NCBI GenBank assembly: GCA_031280615.1
Contig: JAITGO010000004.1
Span: 1-40,471 of the forward strand
DNA: 40,471 bases
Direction of reading: 5' to 3'
DNA from: Desulfobulbus sp.
Lineage (GTDB): Bacteria > Desulfobacterota > Desulfobulbia > Desulfobulbales > Desulfobulbaceae
Shown: piece after piece, positions 31,436 through 39,322 of the stretch
Position numbering within the stretch: the first letter of the stretch is position 1
Layout of the letters: each line of letters starts with the position of its first letter
Notes under the pieces: model-generated
The model's input: the letters and a program-made list of their open reading frames with translations, nothing else
Told to the model about the DNA's origin: nothing
The model's database searches: none
Made by a program: the position numbers and the translations under genes

Positions 31436-32192
31436 CAGACCACTCCTTTCCTTGTTGAGGTTGTCGGGGCCCGCTCTGGCCGCACCTGAATGCAAACCAT
31501 CCGGAGCTTGCCGAAGAACTGCCTGCTGCCTGACTTCGCTATCAAAAGAGCCGCGATGCGCAAATCCTCTGGCAGCGGTCGCAGGATGCCCTATTCCAGA
31601 ATGGGGCCGCTGCGCTGAACGCGGCGTTCAATTGTGAGGAAGCCATCCTCACCGGCCAATAATCGGCACGTTCGATGTCGGCCCCGGAACCCCTGGGCAA
31701 AAAGACGGACGCTCCGCTTCGGCCCAACCAATTATTCTTAATTAAAATCATTATGTTACGATGCAGCCAAGACCTCGATCGAGCCGCGCAAGGCCGGTTG
31801 CTGAAGTTGTACCCGAAAACGAAGGCTGCCACAAGTCAGGTGCTCAAATAAAGCGCGCCCCTGCTATGGGGCCGTTCGGCTGGGCTATCTCGCTCGAAAA
31901 GTTGAAAAAGATCTGACCGTGCATGGCGGCCATGGTGCCTGGTAACAAAACTAACACTGCTTTCCCGTGCATATTGCAAGGTTCCCCGTTTGTGATCGGC
32001 CAAAGCGAGCCATCTTCTGTTGTTTGACCCGAACTTCACCACCTTAAATATTCCCTTGCCATATCCGCCGCAATCGTTTATCATTAAAGAATTATCAAAT
32101 AGCATTCTCTTTTTTGATGCACCGTCAATCAGCATCGACCTTCTCGATAATCAAAAAGTTTTTGCTTACAATCCTCTCTGCGGAGTATAGGC
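31436..32192. other. 757-base stretch without a supported gene
   Basis: I see no intact gene. On the plus strand, about 31480-31660, a frame reads NHPELAEELPAA, a TGA stop, then RYQKSRDAQILWQRSQDALF and further protein-like helical sequence ending in TAA. It has no start codon and is probably a decayed gene remnant. The right part (31700-32190) is AT-rich and likely holds the promoter and leader of the RRM gene, where a long cold-shock type leader would be expected; no specific element is recognised. Confidence 0.4.
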
Positions 32193-32459
32193 ATGAAACT
32201 TTTTGTCGGCAGCCTTCCCTACAATATTACCGAATCGGAACTTGAATCTCTTTGCACCCCTTTTGGCGACGTGGTCAGTGTCAAATTGGTTGTCGACCAC
32301 TTTACAGGACAGGCCAAAGGTTTTGGTTTTATCGAAATGGCGAATCGTTCTGCGGGTCACAAAGTGATGGAGGGACTCAATGGCAAGGAGTACAAGCATC
32401 GCACCCTTGTCTGCAATGAAGCAAAACCACCGGCAAAAAAAAGCCGCGGCCGGCGATGA
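32193..32459 (+). CDS. RRM-domain RNA-binding protein
   Basis: An 88-residue protein made of one RNA recognition motif. RNP2 is LFVGSLPYN (3-11) and RNP1 is AKGFGFIEM (about 46-54), both intact with their aromatic RNA-contact residues. The C-terminal tail is basic (PPAKKSRGRR). Such single-RRM proteins are common in cyanobacteria and many Desulfobacterota and are often cold-induced. A DEAD-box helicase follows 235 bases on and a Csp protein after that, fitting an RNA cold-response group. The Shine-Dalgarno is weak (GGAG-like, at about 32180). Confidence 0.93.
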   Translation: MKLFVGSLPYNITESELESLCTPFGDVVSVKLVVDHFTGQAKGFGFIEMANRSAGHKVMEGLNGKEYKHRTLVCNEAKPPAKKSRGRR

Positions 32460-32694
32460 AACTCGGTTGATTTCTCGTCCCGATCACTATACCGGACCTT
32501 CAAAATCTGGACATATCTTTATTGAACGCATGTTTGCCACTTGAACCTTACCTGCTGCCCCCCACCTTTCTTTCGTCATGAACCGACGAAACCCTTAACA
32601 ACAGAAGCAATCGGTTGACAGGTCGACAAAACTTCATTGTGCTGTCTGGCATGGTGAATTTCGACGGCCATCGATTCTGATTGCAGGAGTATGG

Positions 32695-33999
32695 ATGAAT
32701 TTTAACGAATTTCAATTGAACAACCACCTTATCCAAGCAATTCAGCAATGCGGTTACACTGCTCCAACCCCCATCCAACAGCAAGCAATACCTTTTATTC
32801 TCGCTGGCCGCGATCTTCTTGGCCTGGCACAGACCGGAACCGGAAAAACAGCCGCTTTTATCCTACCCACCGTGCAGCGCTTGATGTCTGCACCCCGTAG
32901 TCGGGTCCGAGCCTTGGTCATCGCCCCCACACGCGAACTTGCCGAACAGATTCATGAGTTCACCCAAACCGTGATCCGTCACACCGGGTTGCGAAGCTTG
33001 GCCATCTATGGCGGTGTCAGCAAATCGGGTCAAATTGCCAAAATCCGCCAAGGAGTGGACATCGTGGTTGCTTGCCCCGGACGTTTGCTCGACCTTCACA
33101 ATGACAAGGCCATCGACCTGACTCGGGTCGAGGTGCTGGTCCTGGATGAAGCGGATCATATGTTCGACAAAGGGTTTTTGCCCGATATTCGCCGAATTGT
33201 GCAACGATTGCCGATCAGGCGGCAAAATTTGGTCTTTTCCGCCACCATGCCCGCTGAAATCAAGCATCTGCTCGAAAACATTTTGGAGAACCCGGCAACG
33301 GTACAAATCAACCCCAGCCGCTCGGTCAAGAGCATTTCGCATCGTCTGTTTTCTGTCAATCAGAACCAAAAAACCAACCTGCTCATGTATTTGCTCAGCG
33401 AAGAGGCTATGCCCTCGACTCTGGTTTTCACCCGGACAAAGCACAAGGCCAAACAGTTGGCCCAAAAGCTCGTCAATGCTGGATTCAGGGCAACATCGCT
33501 GCAAGGCAACCTTTCGCAAAACAGACGGCAGCAGGCGTTGGAAGGTTTCAAAACCGGAGCCTATACCATTTTGGTAGCCACCGATATCGCCGCGCGTGGG
33601 ATCGATGTTACAGGCATTTCCCATGTGATCAACTTTGACATGCCTGATACTGCCGAAGCATACATCCATCGTACCGGACGAACCGGACGAGCGGGCTGTA
33701 CTGGCGATGCCTTAACCTTTGCCACGAGTGAGGACAAGCGTCTGGTGCAAGTGATCGAGCGCTCGCTCGATACATCCATGTCCCACCTGGAGGTCCCGCA
33801 ACCGGCAAGTGCATATGCCTCTACGATGCCGCCACCTCCCGTGGCACCGAAAAATACGTCGGCAACCACTCTTCAAGGCAGCCCCAAGGGAGCGGAAAAA
33901 TCACTCCAGGGAGCCCGGAAACATCGACGGCGCCCGACTCAATCGAACATTTTTGGACTTCCGCTCGCTGCACGGAGCAAAAAAAGCAGCGCATGCTGA
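32695..33999 (+). CDS. rhlE: DEAD-box RNA helicase, RhlE type
   Basis: A 434-residue ATP-dependent RNA helicase. The Q motif is around YTAPTPIQQQAIP (21-33), Walker A is AQTGTGKT (45-52), DEAD is Asp151-Glu-Ala-Asp154, then SAT in FSATMP, DIAARGIDV and HRTGRTGRAG. The C-terminal 60 residues are Pro/Ala-rich then basic (GARKHRRRPTQSN), a likely RNA-binding tail. AGGAG precedes the ATG. It would unwind RNA structures at low temperature or in ribosome assembly. The 235-base leader shows no element I can name. Confidence 0.93.
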   Translation: MNFNEFQLNNHLIQAIQQCGYTAPTPIQQQAIPFILAGRDLLGLAQTGTGKTAAFILPTVQRLMSAPRSRVRALVIAPTRELAEQIHEFTQTVIRHTGLRSLAIYGGVSKSGQIAKIRQGVDIVVACPGRLLDLHNDKAIDLTRVEVLVLDEADHMFDKGFLPDIRRIVQRLPIRRQNLVFSATMPAEIKHLLENILENPATVQINPSRSVKSISHRLFSVNQNQKTNLLMYLLSEEAMPSTLVFTRTKHKAKQLAQKLVNAGFRATSLQGNLSQNRRQQALEGFKTGAYTILVATDIAARGIDVTGISHVINFDMPDTAEAYIHRTGRTGRAGCTGDALTFATSEDKRLVQVIERSLDTSMSHLEVPQPASAYASTMPPPPVAPKNTSATTLQGSPKGAEKSLQGARKHRRRPTQSNIFGLPLAARSKKSSAC

Positions 34000-34101
34000 A
34001 CGGTTGCACAATGCGTTCAGCACCATTCATGGCATCCGATTCGATTCCGGGGCCACCAAATCACAGTGCGCTTAAAGCACAACCAAAGAGGAGTTATCAA
34101 C

Positions 34102-34305
34102 ATGGCTGAAGGAACTGTAAAATGGTTTAATGATTCTAAAGGATTTGGCTTCATCGCCCAAGATGGTGGCAAAGATGTCTTCGTCCATCATTCGGCCATA
34201 CAGGCTGACGGTTTCAAATCTCTCCAAGAAGGTGATCGCGTCAGTTTCGAGGTGGTCGATGGTGCCAAAGGTCCGGCAGCCGCTCATGTCGTAAAAAAAC
34301 GCTAA
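34102..34305 (+). CDS. Cold-shock protein, CspA family
   Basis: A 67-residue single cold-shock domain. RNP1 is KGFGFIAQD (about 15-23) and RNP2 is DVFVHHSAI (about 27-35). It binds single-stranded RNA or DNA as an RNA chaperone. The ATG at 34102 follows AGAGGAG. It lies 102 bases after rhlE. Confidence 0.95.
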   Translation: MAEGTVKWFNDSKGFGFIAQDGGKDVFVHHSAIQADGFKSLQEGDRVSFEVVDGAKGPAAAHVVKKR

Positions 34306-34312
34306 CAATAGA

Positions 34313-34357
34313 GCCAACATGGGGAATTCCATCTGATATGGGATTCTCCATGTTGGC
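34313..34357 (+). terminator. Long hairpin after csp gene
   Basis: Eighteen-base arms (GCCAACATGGGGAATTCC and GGGATTCTCCATGTTGGC) with about two mismatches and a nine-base loop, eight bases after the csp stop. There is no T run, so it may stabilise the csp mRNA 3' end or act as a partial terminator before the small basic gene. Confidence 0.55.
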
Positions 34358-34392
34358 CATCGTCTATAGGTAAAGCGCTGGGGAGAGCAACG

Positions 34393-34539
34393 ATGAAACG
34401 AACCAACTACAAGCAGGAAAAGCGATTGAAAGAGCTGGAGAAACAGCGCAAGAAGGAAGCCAAGAAAGAACGTAAATCCCAGAAAGAACAGGTTCCGCCG
34501 GAATCCGTCGAGGTCAAGCCCGAGGAAGACTCCGAATAA
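34393..34539 (+). CDS. 48-residue basic protein after csp
   Basis: ATG at 34393 with GGGAG upstream. The product starts MKRTNYKQEKRLKELEKQ and is a highly charged single helix rich in Lys and Glu, ending in an acidic tail. Short proteins beginning MKRTNYK occur next to cold-shock genes in related bacteria, as I recall; their function is unknown. It would be missed by a length cut-off of 60 residues. Confidence 0.75.
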   Translation: MKRTNYKQEKRLKELEKQRKKEAKKERKSQKEQVPPESVEVKPEEDSE

Positions 34540-34774
34540 CTGTCGAAATTGACAAGTCCGCAGCCGCATCTTTATGATCGGCGGCCTGCACCGGAGACGA
34601 CCAGGCGCATCCGGTTGAACGGTTGCCACTTCCATGGATTGTCCGTTCGCGCCCGGACGGATCGTCCGCCGCCCCCACGGCGAATCTACCCCCCTCTCTC
34701 TCCTCCGTGCCCCGGTTCAGCCTGAGCAGCTTTCCGGCAAATCGCGCGGCACCCGCACACTCCCTCCGCCCCCG

Positions 34775-36622
34775 TTATCCCATGATGCCCGGCTTGAACG
34801 GCAAAACCAAGGGAACCAAAATCACGGTGACCAACATGACCAGCAGGGTCAAGGGCACGCCGATACGGACGAAATCAAAAAAGGTATACCGGCCCGGTCC
34901 GACCACCAGAGTGTTAACCGGCGAGGAGACCGGGGTCATGAAGGCGGCTGAGGCTGCCAGGGCAACGGTCATGCAAAACGGATAAGGCGAAACCCCCATC
35001 TCGCTGGCCACAGCCAGGGCGAGCGGAGTCATCAAGACTGCGGTGGCGGTGTTGGAAATAAACAGGCCCAATAGGGCGGTCACGGAGAAGAGCGCGGCCA
35101 GCATAACGCGCGGGTCCAGGTCGCCCAGCCGACCGAGAAAACCGGCCGCCAGCTCGATCCCGCCTGTCCGTTCCAGAGCCAGAGAAAAGGGTAGCATGCC
35201 GACGATCAACAGCAGGCTCGGCCAGTGAATGGCGCGATAGGCACTGCTCATGTCGATGCACCGGCACAGGCCCAGCAGCAGGCACCCCGTTAACGCGGCC
35301 AGCACATTGGGAATCGCCCCCCAGACCATGAGGCTCACCACCAGGGCCAGAATGCCCAGAGCAAAAGGCGCCCGGGTGTGGACCGGTACCGCGTTTTCCA
35401 GCTCGGCCGGCATATTCATCACGATCAGATCCCGCCGGTCGCCCTGGTGGATTTTGCGGATGGCATGCCAGGCACCGCCCACCAGCACGACATCGCCCAT
35501 GGCAAATTTCGCCTCCAGAATGGGCCGTTTCCATGCCTTGTGATTGCGCTTGAGACTGATCACCTCAAGATCGTATTCGGTCCTGAAACCGGATGCGAGC
35601 ACGGTTTTGCCGATCAATTTAGATTCCGGGGGAACGATGAGTTCCGCCATGCCGATCGAGTGAGAAATGCCGGAGAGATATGTGTCGGGAAACGGCAATT
35701 CCTTCAGATCGTTTTCCTGGCAGATCGATCCGATATCGAGCTGGGGATTGCGGGTGCTGGCAAAAAGTACGTCTTGGACTTCCAGCACGGTATCGGCCTG
35801 GGGGCTGAGGATGTTGGTGCTGAAATGTCTGCGTCGTTCGATGGAAACGATGTGGAGGCTGTGGCGGGAGCGCAGATTGAGCTCCGCGATGGTCCGCCCG
35901 ATCCAGGGCGATCCGCTCTGCAGGGCCAGACGAAATCCTCGCCGTTTGAGTTGATATTCCTTGATCCAGGTGGAAAAGCACGGCTTTGAGGCGCTTGCGG
36001 CCGCAGGATCTTCTTTGGCGCACAGCCAGCGCCTGGCAACCAGCATATAGAGCACGGCGACCAGCAGAATGGGCACGCCGAATGGGGTGAAGGCGAAAAA
36101 GCCGAATCCTTCCAGGCCGTGCCGGGTCAATTCGGCGTTGACCACCAGGTTGGGAGCTGTGGCCACCAGGGTCATCATGCCGCTGACCAGCGCCGCAATG
36201 CTGAGCGGCATCATGAGGCGGCCGGGCGCTATCCCCAGATTGAAGGCCACCCGCAGCACCACTGGAATGAAAATGGCAACAACGCCGGTTGAACTCATGA
36301 AGGCGCCCACCCCGGCCACAATGCCCATGAGCAACAGGATGAGATGGGTTTCGCTCTTCCCTGCCCTGCGTACCAGCAGATTGCCCAATTGCTGCGCCAC
36401 CCCGGTCCGAACCAATCCCTCTCCGATGACAAACAAGGCGGCGATGAGCACGATGTTGGCATCAGCCAGACCGGCCAGGGCCTCTGGCACCGTGATGATG
36501 CCGGTTAAGGGCAAAAGGATCATGATCAACAACGCCACCGCATCCATGGGCGGCCGGTTGGCGGCAAACATGGCAATGGTGGCACCAAGCAGGCCGAGCA
36601 CGACAAGCAGATCACTGTTCAT
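34775..36622 (-). CDS. SLC13-type anion permease with TrkA-C domains
   Basis: A 615-residue membrane protein of the SLC13/DASS (YfbS/YbiR-like) family. The N-terminal half has membrane helices with FMSSTGVVAIFIPVVLRVA and ATAPNLVVNAEL, the family's serine-asparagine hairpin signature; the C-terminal half repeats this with LFISNTATAVLMTPLAL and ALAASAAFMTPVSSPVNTLV. Between them (about residues 215-395) are two TrkA-C (RCK_C) domains, probably regulatory. Such proteins take up sulfate, thiosulfate or dicarboxylates; the substrate cannot be told here, though sulfate is plausible in this organism. The start follows the first membrane helix pattern; the Shine-Dalgarno is moderate. Confidence 0.9.
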   Translation of the reverse strand: MNSDLLVVLGLLGATIAMFAANRPPMDAVALLIMILLPLTGIITVPEALAGLADANIVLIAALFVIGEGLVRTGVAQQLGNLLVRRAGKSETHLILLLMGIVAGVGAFMSSTGVVAIFIPVVLRVAFNLGIAPGRLMMPLSIAALVSGMMTLVATAPNLVVNAELTRHGLEGFGFFAFTPFGVPILLVAVLYMLVARRWLCAKEDPAAASASKPCFSTWIKEYQLKRRGFRLALQSGSPWIGRTIAELNLRSRHSLHIVSIERRRHFSTNILSPQADTVLEVQDVLFASTRNPQLDIGSICQENDLKELPFPDTYLSGISHSIGMAELIVPPESKLIGKTVLASGFRTEYDLEVISLKRNHKAWKRPILEAKFAMGDVVLVGGAWHAIRKIHQGDRRDLIVMNMPAELENAVPVHTRAPFALGILALVVSLMVWGAIPNVLAALTGCLLLGLCRCIDMSSAYRAIHWPSLLLIVGMLPFSLALERTGGIELAAGFLGRLGDLDPRVMLAALFSVTALLGLFISNTATAVLMTPLALAVASEMGVSPYPFCMTVALAASAAFMTPVSSPVNTLVVGPGRYTFFDFVRIGVPLTLLVMLVTVILVPLVLPFKPGIMG

Positions 36623-36794
36623 TTCGACGAATGCAGAGAGGAGAAATATCCAGAAATTTCAACAGAATACCGTTCAAGACAAAATCGACTGAATTGTCGT
36701 GGCAAACAGTATAAAAAAAAGCAGCTGCGGCCAGTGAGCGACCAGCGTTTTATCTACTAGTCGGCCACGTGTCAGCAACTGCTTGTTTATTTAC

Positions 36795-36845
36795 TGGTCG
36801 GAACGAGAGGATTTGAACCTCCGGCCCCCTGAACCCCATTCAGTA
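36795..36845 (-). other. 3' fragment of tRNA-Pro(GGG), probable att site
   Basis: On the minus strand this reads as the anticodon loop (ATGGGGT, anticodon GGG), the variable loop, T arm (GGAGG-TTCAAAT-CCTCT), the 3' acceptor strand CGTTCCG and ACCA of tRNA-Pro. The D arm and 5' acceptor strand are missing and replaced by AT-rich sequence. A partial tRNA 3' end is what integration into a tRNA gene leaves at the far end of an island. By orientation the island lies to the right, with the intact tRNA beyond the window. Confidence 0.8.
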
Positions 36846-36874
36846 TCATTTTCTGTTATTTTATGTGGTTATAT

Positions 36875-36904
36875 AAAAAATGCGGAAATTTTTCCGTATT
36901 TTTT
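36875..36904. terminator. Strong bidirectional terminator
   Basis: AAAAAATGCGGAAA and TTTCCGTATTTTTT are complementary with one G-U type pair around two bases, with A and T runs on both sides. It stands 60 bases after the antitoxin stop. Confidence 0.75.
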
Positions 36905-36964
36905 ACGAATGATGAATCGTTATCAGGGGTTCAAGTTGAGCGGCTGAGATGGTGTCCCGGGGCT

Positions 36965-37348
36965 TTACCATCGCCGCTGCAAGACCCCAGCGGGTAGCCC
37001 CATCGCCGCTGCCAGCCGTTCGGCCACCGCCTCACCGATAGGGCGCCGGTTGTTTTCCATATCAGAGATATTCTTCCGCGATACCCCTGCCTTTTCGCCC
37101 AGCGCCGCTTGAGTCAATCCGGCGTTTTCCCGACGGATGCGCAACGTGTCACCCGGCGTCATCTCGGCGCTGATCTGCTTATACCAATCGGTTTCCGTGG
37201 CGACTACCAACTTGTCATCGTCGTCTTCCACGATCTCCACATGCGCACGGAACTCGTCGCGCAACAGGGCGATGAGTTTTTCTGCCTTTTTCTTACCCCG
37301 CACCCGCACCCGCAGGTCAATAGGGGGCGTTCTCCCGACTTCCGGCAT
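36965..37348 (-). CDS. XRE-family antitoxin
   Basis: A 127-residue protein. The C-terminal HTH_XRE domain (LTQAALGEKAGVSRKNISDM, then ENNRRPIGEAVAERLAAAM) follows an N-terminal half of about 65 residues with alternating charged strands (VRVRGKKKAEKLIALLRDEF). It overlaps the toxin 3' end by 32 bases, so the pair is translationally linked in the toxin-first order typical of HigBA. It should neutralise the toxin and repress the operon through the inverted repeat at 37590-37617. Confidence 0.85.
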   Translation of the reverse strand: MPEVGRTPPIDLRVRVRGKKKAEKLIALLRDEFRAHVEIVEDDDDKLVVATETDWYKQISAEMTPGDTLRIRRENAGLTQAALGEKAGVSRKNISDMENNRRPIGEAVAERLAAAMGLPAGVLQRRW

Positions 37349-37589
37349 AATATACCTCTATCTCAATAGTTCCTTTTTCATATCGCCAGCAAGCGACCCA
37401 GTGGTAGCTCAAGTGGCAATGGTGTTCCGTGGTCGACAGTGCGCTGTAATTTCTCCAACTAGGCTGGACGGGTCCATGCTCGGCCAAATCGTCCACCAGT
37501 TGCTTCAGGCTTTTTTGTTCGGCCTTCGGCATCTTTTCCGCCTGCCGAAGAACCCGCCTTTTGATTGTTACCACATATTTCTTTTCCAT
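37317..37589 (-). CDS. RelE/HigB-family toxin
   Basis: A 90-residue basic protein: MEKKYVVTIKRRVLRQAEKM, a long helix, then the beta-sheet WRNYSALSTTEHHCHLSYHW and VACWRYEKGTIEIEVYYAG. This is the RelE/ParE fold, with the central strand pattern of ribosome-dependent mRNA interferases. The ATG at 37589 is chosen as family start; GAGG is only two bases away, so initiation may be weak. A TTG ten codons upstream is possible. The antitoxin overlaps its end. Confidence 0.85.
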   Translation of the reverse strand: MEKKYVVTIKRRVLRQAEKMPKAEQKSLKQLVDDLAEHGPVQPSWRNYSALSTTEHHCHLSYHWVACWRYEKGTIEIEVYYAGSRENAPY

Positions 37590-37617
37590 GTCCTCATGGT
37601 ACTCACAAAATGAGGAC
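37590..37617. promoter_or_regulatory. Inverted-repeat operator of toxin-antitoxin pair
   Basis: GTCCTCAT, 12 bases, ATGAGGAC, directly before the toxin start. Perfect eight-base arms suit a dimeric XRE antitoxin acting as autorepressor. Confidence 0.55.
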
Positions 37618-37775
37618 AAGGCAAGGGGAAAACATTGTTATCGATGAGCCTTCCTCCACTCCCACAACGGCACGATCTTCGGCGGCAATCTTCTCCATGC
37701 GCAGGATACCTGTATCGCACGATCTACATATATGATAATGTGTGATAAACTTATATCAAAATGGGAGGCAGACCA

Positions 37776-38663
37776 ATGAAAAACGAACAATTGCGGCGCA
37801 TGCATGAAGACGCCGGTTTCATCGCGGCACTGGACCAGAGCGGAGGCAGTACGCCCAAAGCCCTTGCCCAGTACGGTATCCCCGAGTCGGCCTTTTCCGG
37901 CGACGCGGCCATGTTCGACATGGTGCATGCCATGAGGACCAGGATTATGACATGTCCCGCCTTCAATGGTGAACATATCCTGGGCGCCATTCTCTTCGAG
38001 GACACCATGGACCGCATGGTGGAGGGCCTGCCGACAGCCGATTATCTCTGGAACAGGAAGCGCATCATCCCATTCCTCAAGGTGGACAAAGGGCTTGAGT
38101 CGCTAAACGATGGCGTTCAGATGATGAAGCCCATTTCGGACCTGGACGCCCTTCTGGACCGGGCCGCCGGGCGGGGCATCTTCGGCACTAAAATGCGCTC
38201 GGTGATCAAAGAAGCCAATCCTTCCGGCATCAAGGCCGTTGTCGCCCAGCAGTTCGACGTGGCCATGCGGATCGCGGCGGCAGGGCTCGTGCCCATCATC
38301 GAGCCGGAAACGGACATCCACAGCCCGGACAGGCAACACGCCGAGTCCCTGCTGAAAACTGCCGTGAAGGATCACCTAGCCGCCCTGGACCCAGCGGTGA
38401 AGGTCATGTTCAAATTCTCCATTCCCGTGGAAGACAACCTTTACCACCAGCTCACAACCGACCCGCACGTGTTGCGCATCGTAGCCCTTTCCGGGGGGTA
38501 CAACCAGGCGGAGGCCAACCAACGTCTCAGCCGTAACAAAGGGATTATCGCCAGCTTCTCCCGCGCCCTGGTCGAAGGTCTCTCCGCCCAGCAAAGCGAT
38601 GAGGCATTCAATACGAAACTCGACAGCTCGGTGAAGGCCATCTACGCGGCGTCGGCCACCTGA
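37776..38663 (+). CDS. Fructose-bisphosphate aldolase class I
   Basis: A 295-residue class I (Schiff-base) aldolase of the bacterial Fda type, cleaving fructose 1,6-bisphosphate to triose phosphates. Family motifs: ALDQSGGSTPKAL near the N-terminus, ILFEDTMDR, IIPFLKVDKGL, FGTKMRSVIKEAN, IEPETDIHSPD, and the lysine-bearing VMFKFSIPVEDNLYHQL; SGGYNQAEANQRL near the end binds phosphate. ATG at 37776 follows GGGAGG; an in-frame ATG five codons earlier covers that site and is rejected. It sits in the putative island beside the toxin-antitoxin pair, unusual company for a central-metabolism gene. Confidence 0.92.
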   Translation: MKNEQLRRMHEDAGFIAALDQSGGSTPKALAQYGIPESAFSGDAAMFDMVHAMRTRIMTCPAFNGEHILGAILFEDTMDRMVEGLPTADYLWNRKRIIPFLKVDKGLESLNDGVQMMKPISDLDALLDRAAGRGIFGTKMRSVIKEANPSGIKAVVAQQFDVAMRIAAAGLVPIIEPETDIHSPDRQHAESLLKTAVKDHLAALDPAVKVMFKFSIPVEDNLYHQLTTDPHVLRIVALSGGYNQAEANQRLSRNKGIIASFSRALVEGLSAQQSDEAFNTKLDSSVKAIYAASAT

Positions 38664-38719
38664 AAAAATCGGCAATCAGGCGTCCAGTAAAGGAAGGGGA
38701 GCACCTGAAGCCCCTCTCG

Positions 38720-38754
38720 AACCGGTATATGGGCACTACAGCCATATACCGGTT
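38720..38754 (+). terminator. Terminator of aldolase gene
   Basis: Perfect 13-base arms AACCGGTATATGG / CCATATACCGGTT with a nine-base loop, followed by a short T run, 57 bases after the aldolase stop. Confidence 0.8.
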
Positions 38755-39322
38755 TTGATTCAGCCCAATGATGGGGCGAACACCAGGAGAGGGGTCGAAT
38801 TCCAGTGGCCTTGATACCTGACCCGTACATCTTTGATCGGGATCGGTTCCCCGAACCAAGCGAGGGTGCGGAGAGGAATCATTTGTGCGCTTCTTGCACC
38901 GTCCCAGTTCAATCGACCACCACACCCCACCTCTCGTTTCGATTTGGTGGGGTGTGGTCGGATACTCATGGCTTTATCACCTGCGTGTATTGATTCATCC
39001 AGGGTAAGGTTATCAGCACAAAATCGTTCCCGACAGTATTTCCGGAACCCCAAACGCAACCTTCTAGAACCATCGCCAACTCGTTGAAAAACCTCGGTGT
39101 TTTGCGTAAATCCACCTCATTTATACACAGCTTTGACAGTTGTCCTCGGAGAAAGAAAAAGGGAAACGGAGCCGCTCCTAGGAAGGAGGCGGCACTTATC
39201 CAAAATCATCGACAAACCAGTAATTATCTGCATGAAAAGAGCACAGACAAGCGGCATTAACGCACGTCCTACTACGAATCAGATGCACACATTATATCAT
39301 GAATTAAATTGCACAACGATAT
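38755..39322. other. Non-coding spacer with hairpin, possible gene remnant
   Basis: No intact gene. A perfect 12-base hairpin lies at 38920-38957 (CCACACCCCACC / GGTGGGGTGTGG, 14-base loop). On the minus strand across 39059-38760 a 99-codon frame includes MSIRPHPTKSKREVG and PIPIKDVRVRYQGHW, which read like protein, the first resembling the start of some phage-type integrases. It has no Shine-Dalgarno and contains the hairpin. It may be a decayed mobile-element gene; I cannot confirm this. Confidence 0.35.

Larger units (their letters stand above)
36623..36964. other. Gene-free island boundary
   Basis: No coding sequence is supported. It contains the tRNA-Pro fragment and the antitoxin terminator. 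A short sequence at about 36756-36764 (ACTAGTCGG) resembles the tRNA fragment end (ACTGGTCGG) and may be a degraded second copy; this is weak. Confidence 0.5.

Noticed and set aside
31436..31900. Cobalamin riboswitch before the adenosyltransferase
   Set aside because: I looked for the B12-box consensus on the minus strand and did not find it.
38760..39059. A 99-codon minus-strand frame with an integrase-like start (MSIRPHPTK)
   Set aside because: No ribosome site, contains a 12-bp hairpin and loses resemblance after about 15 residues; not called as a gene.
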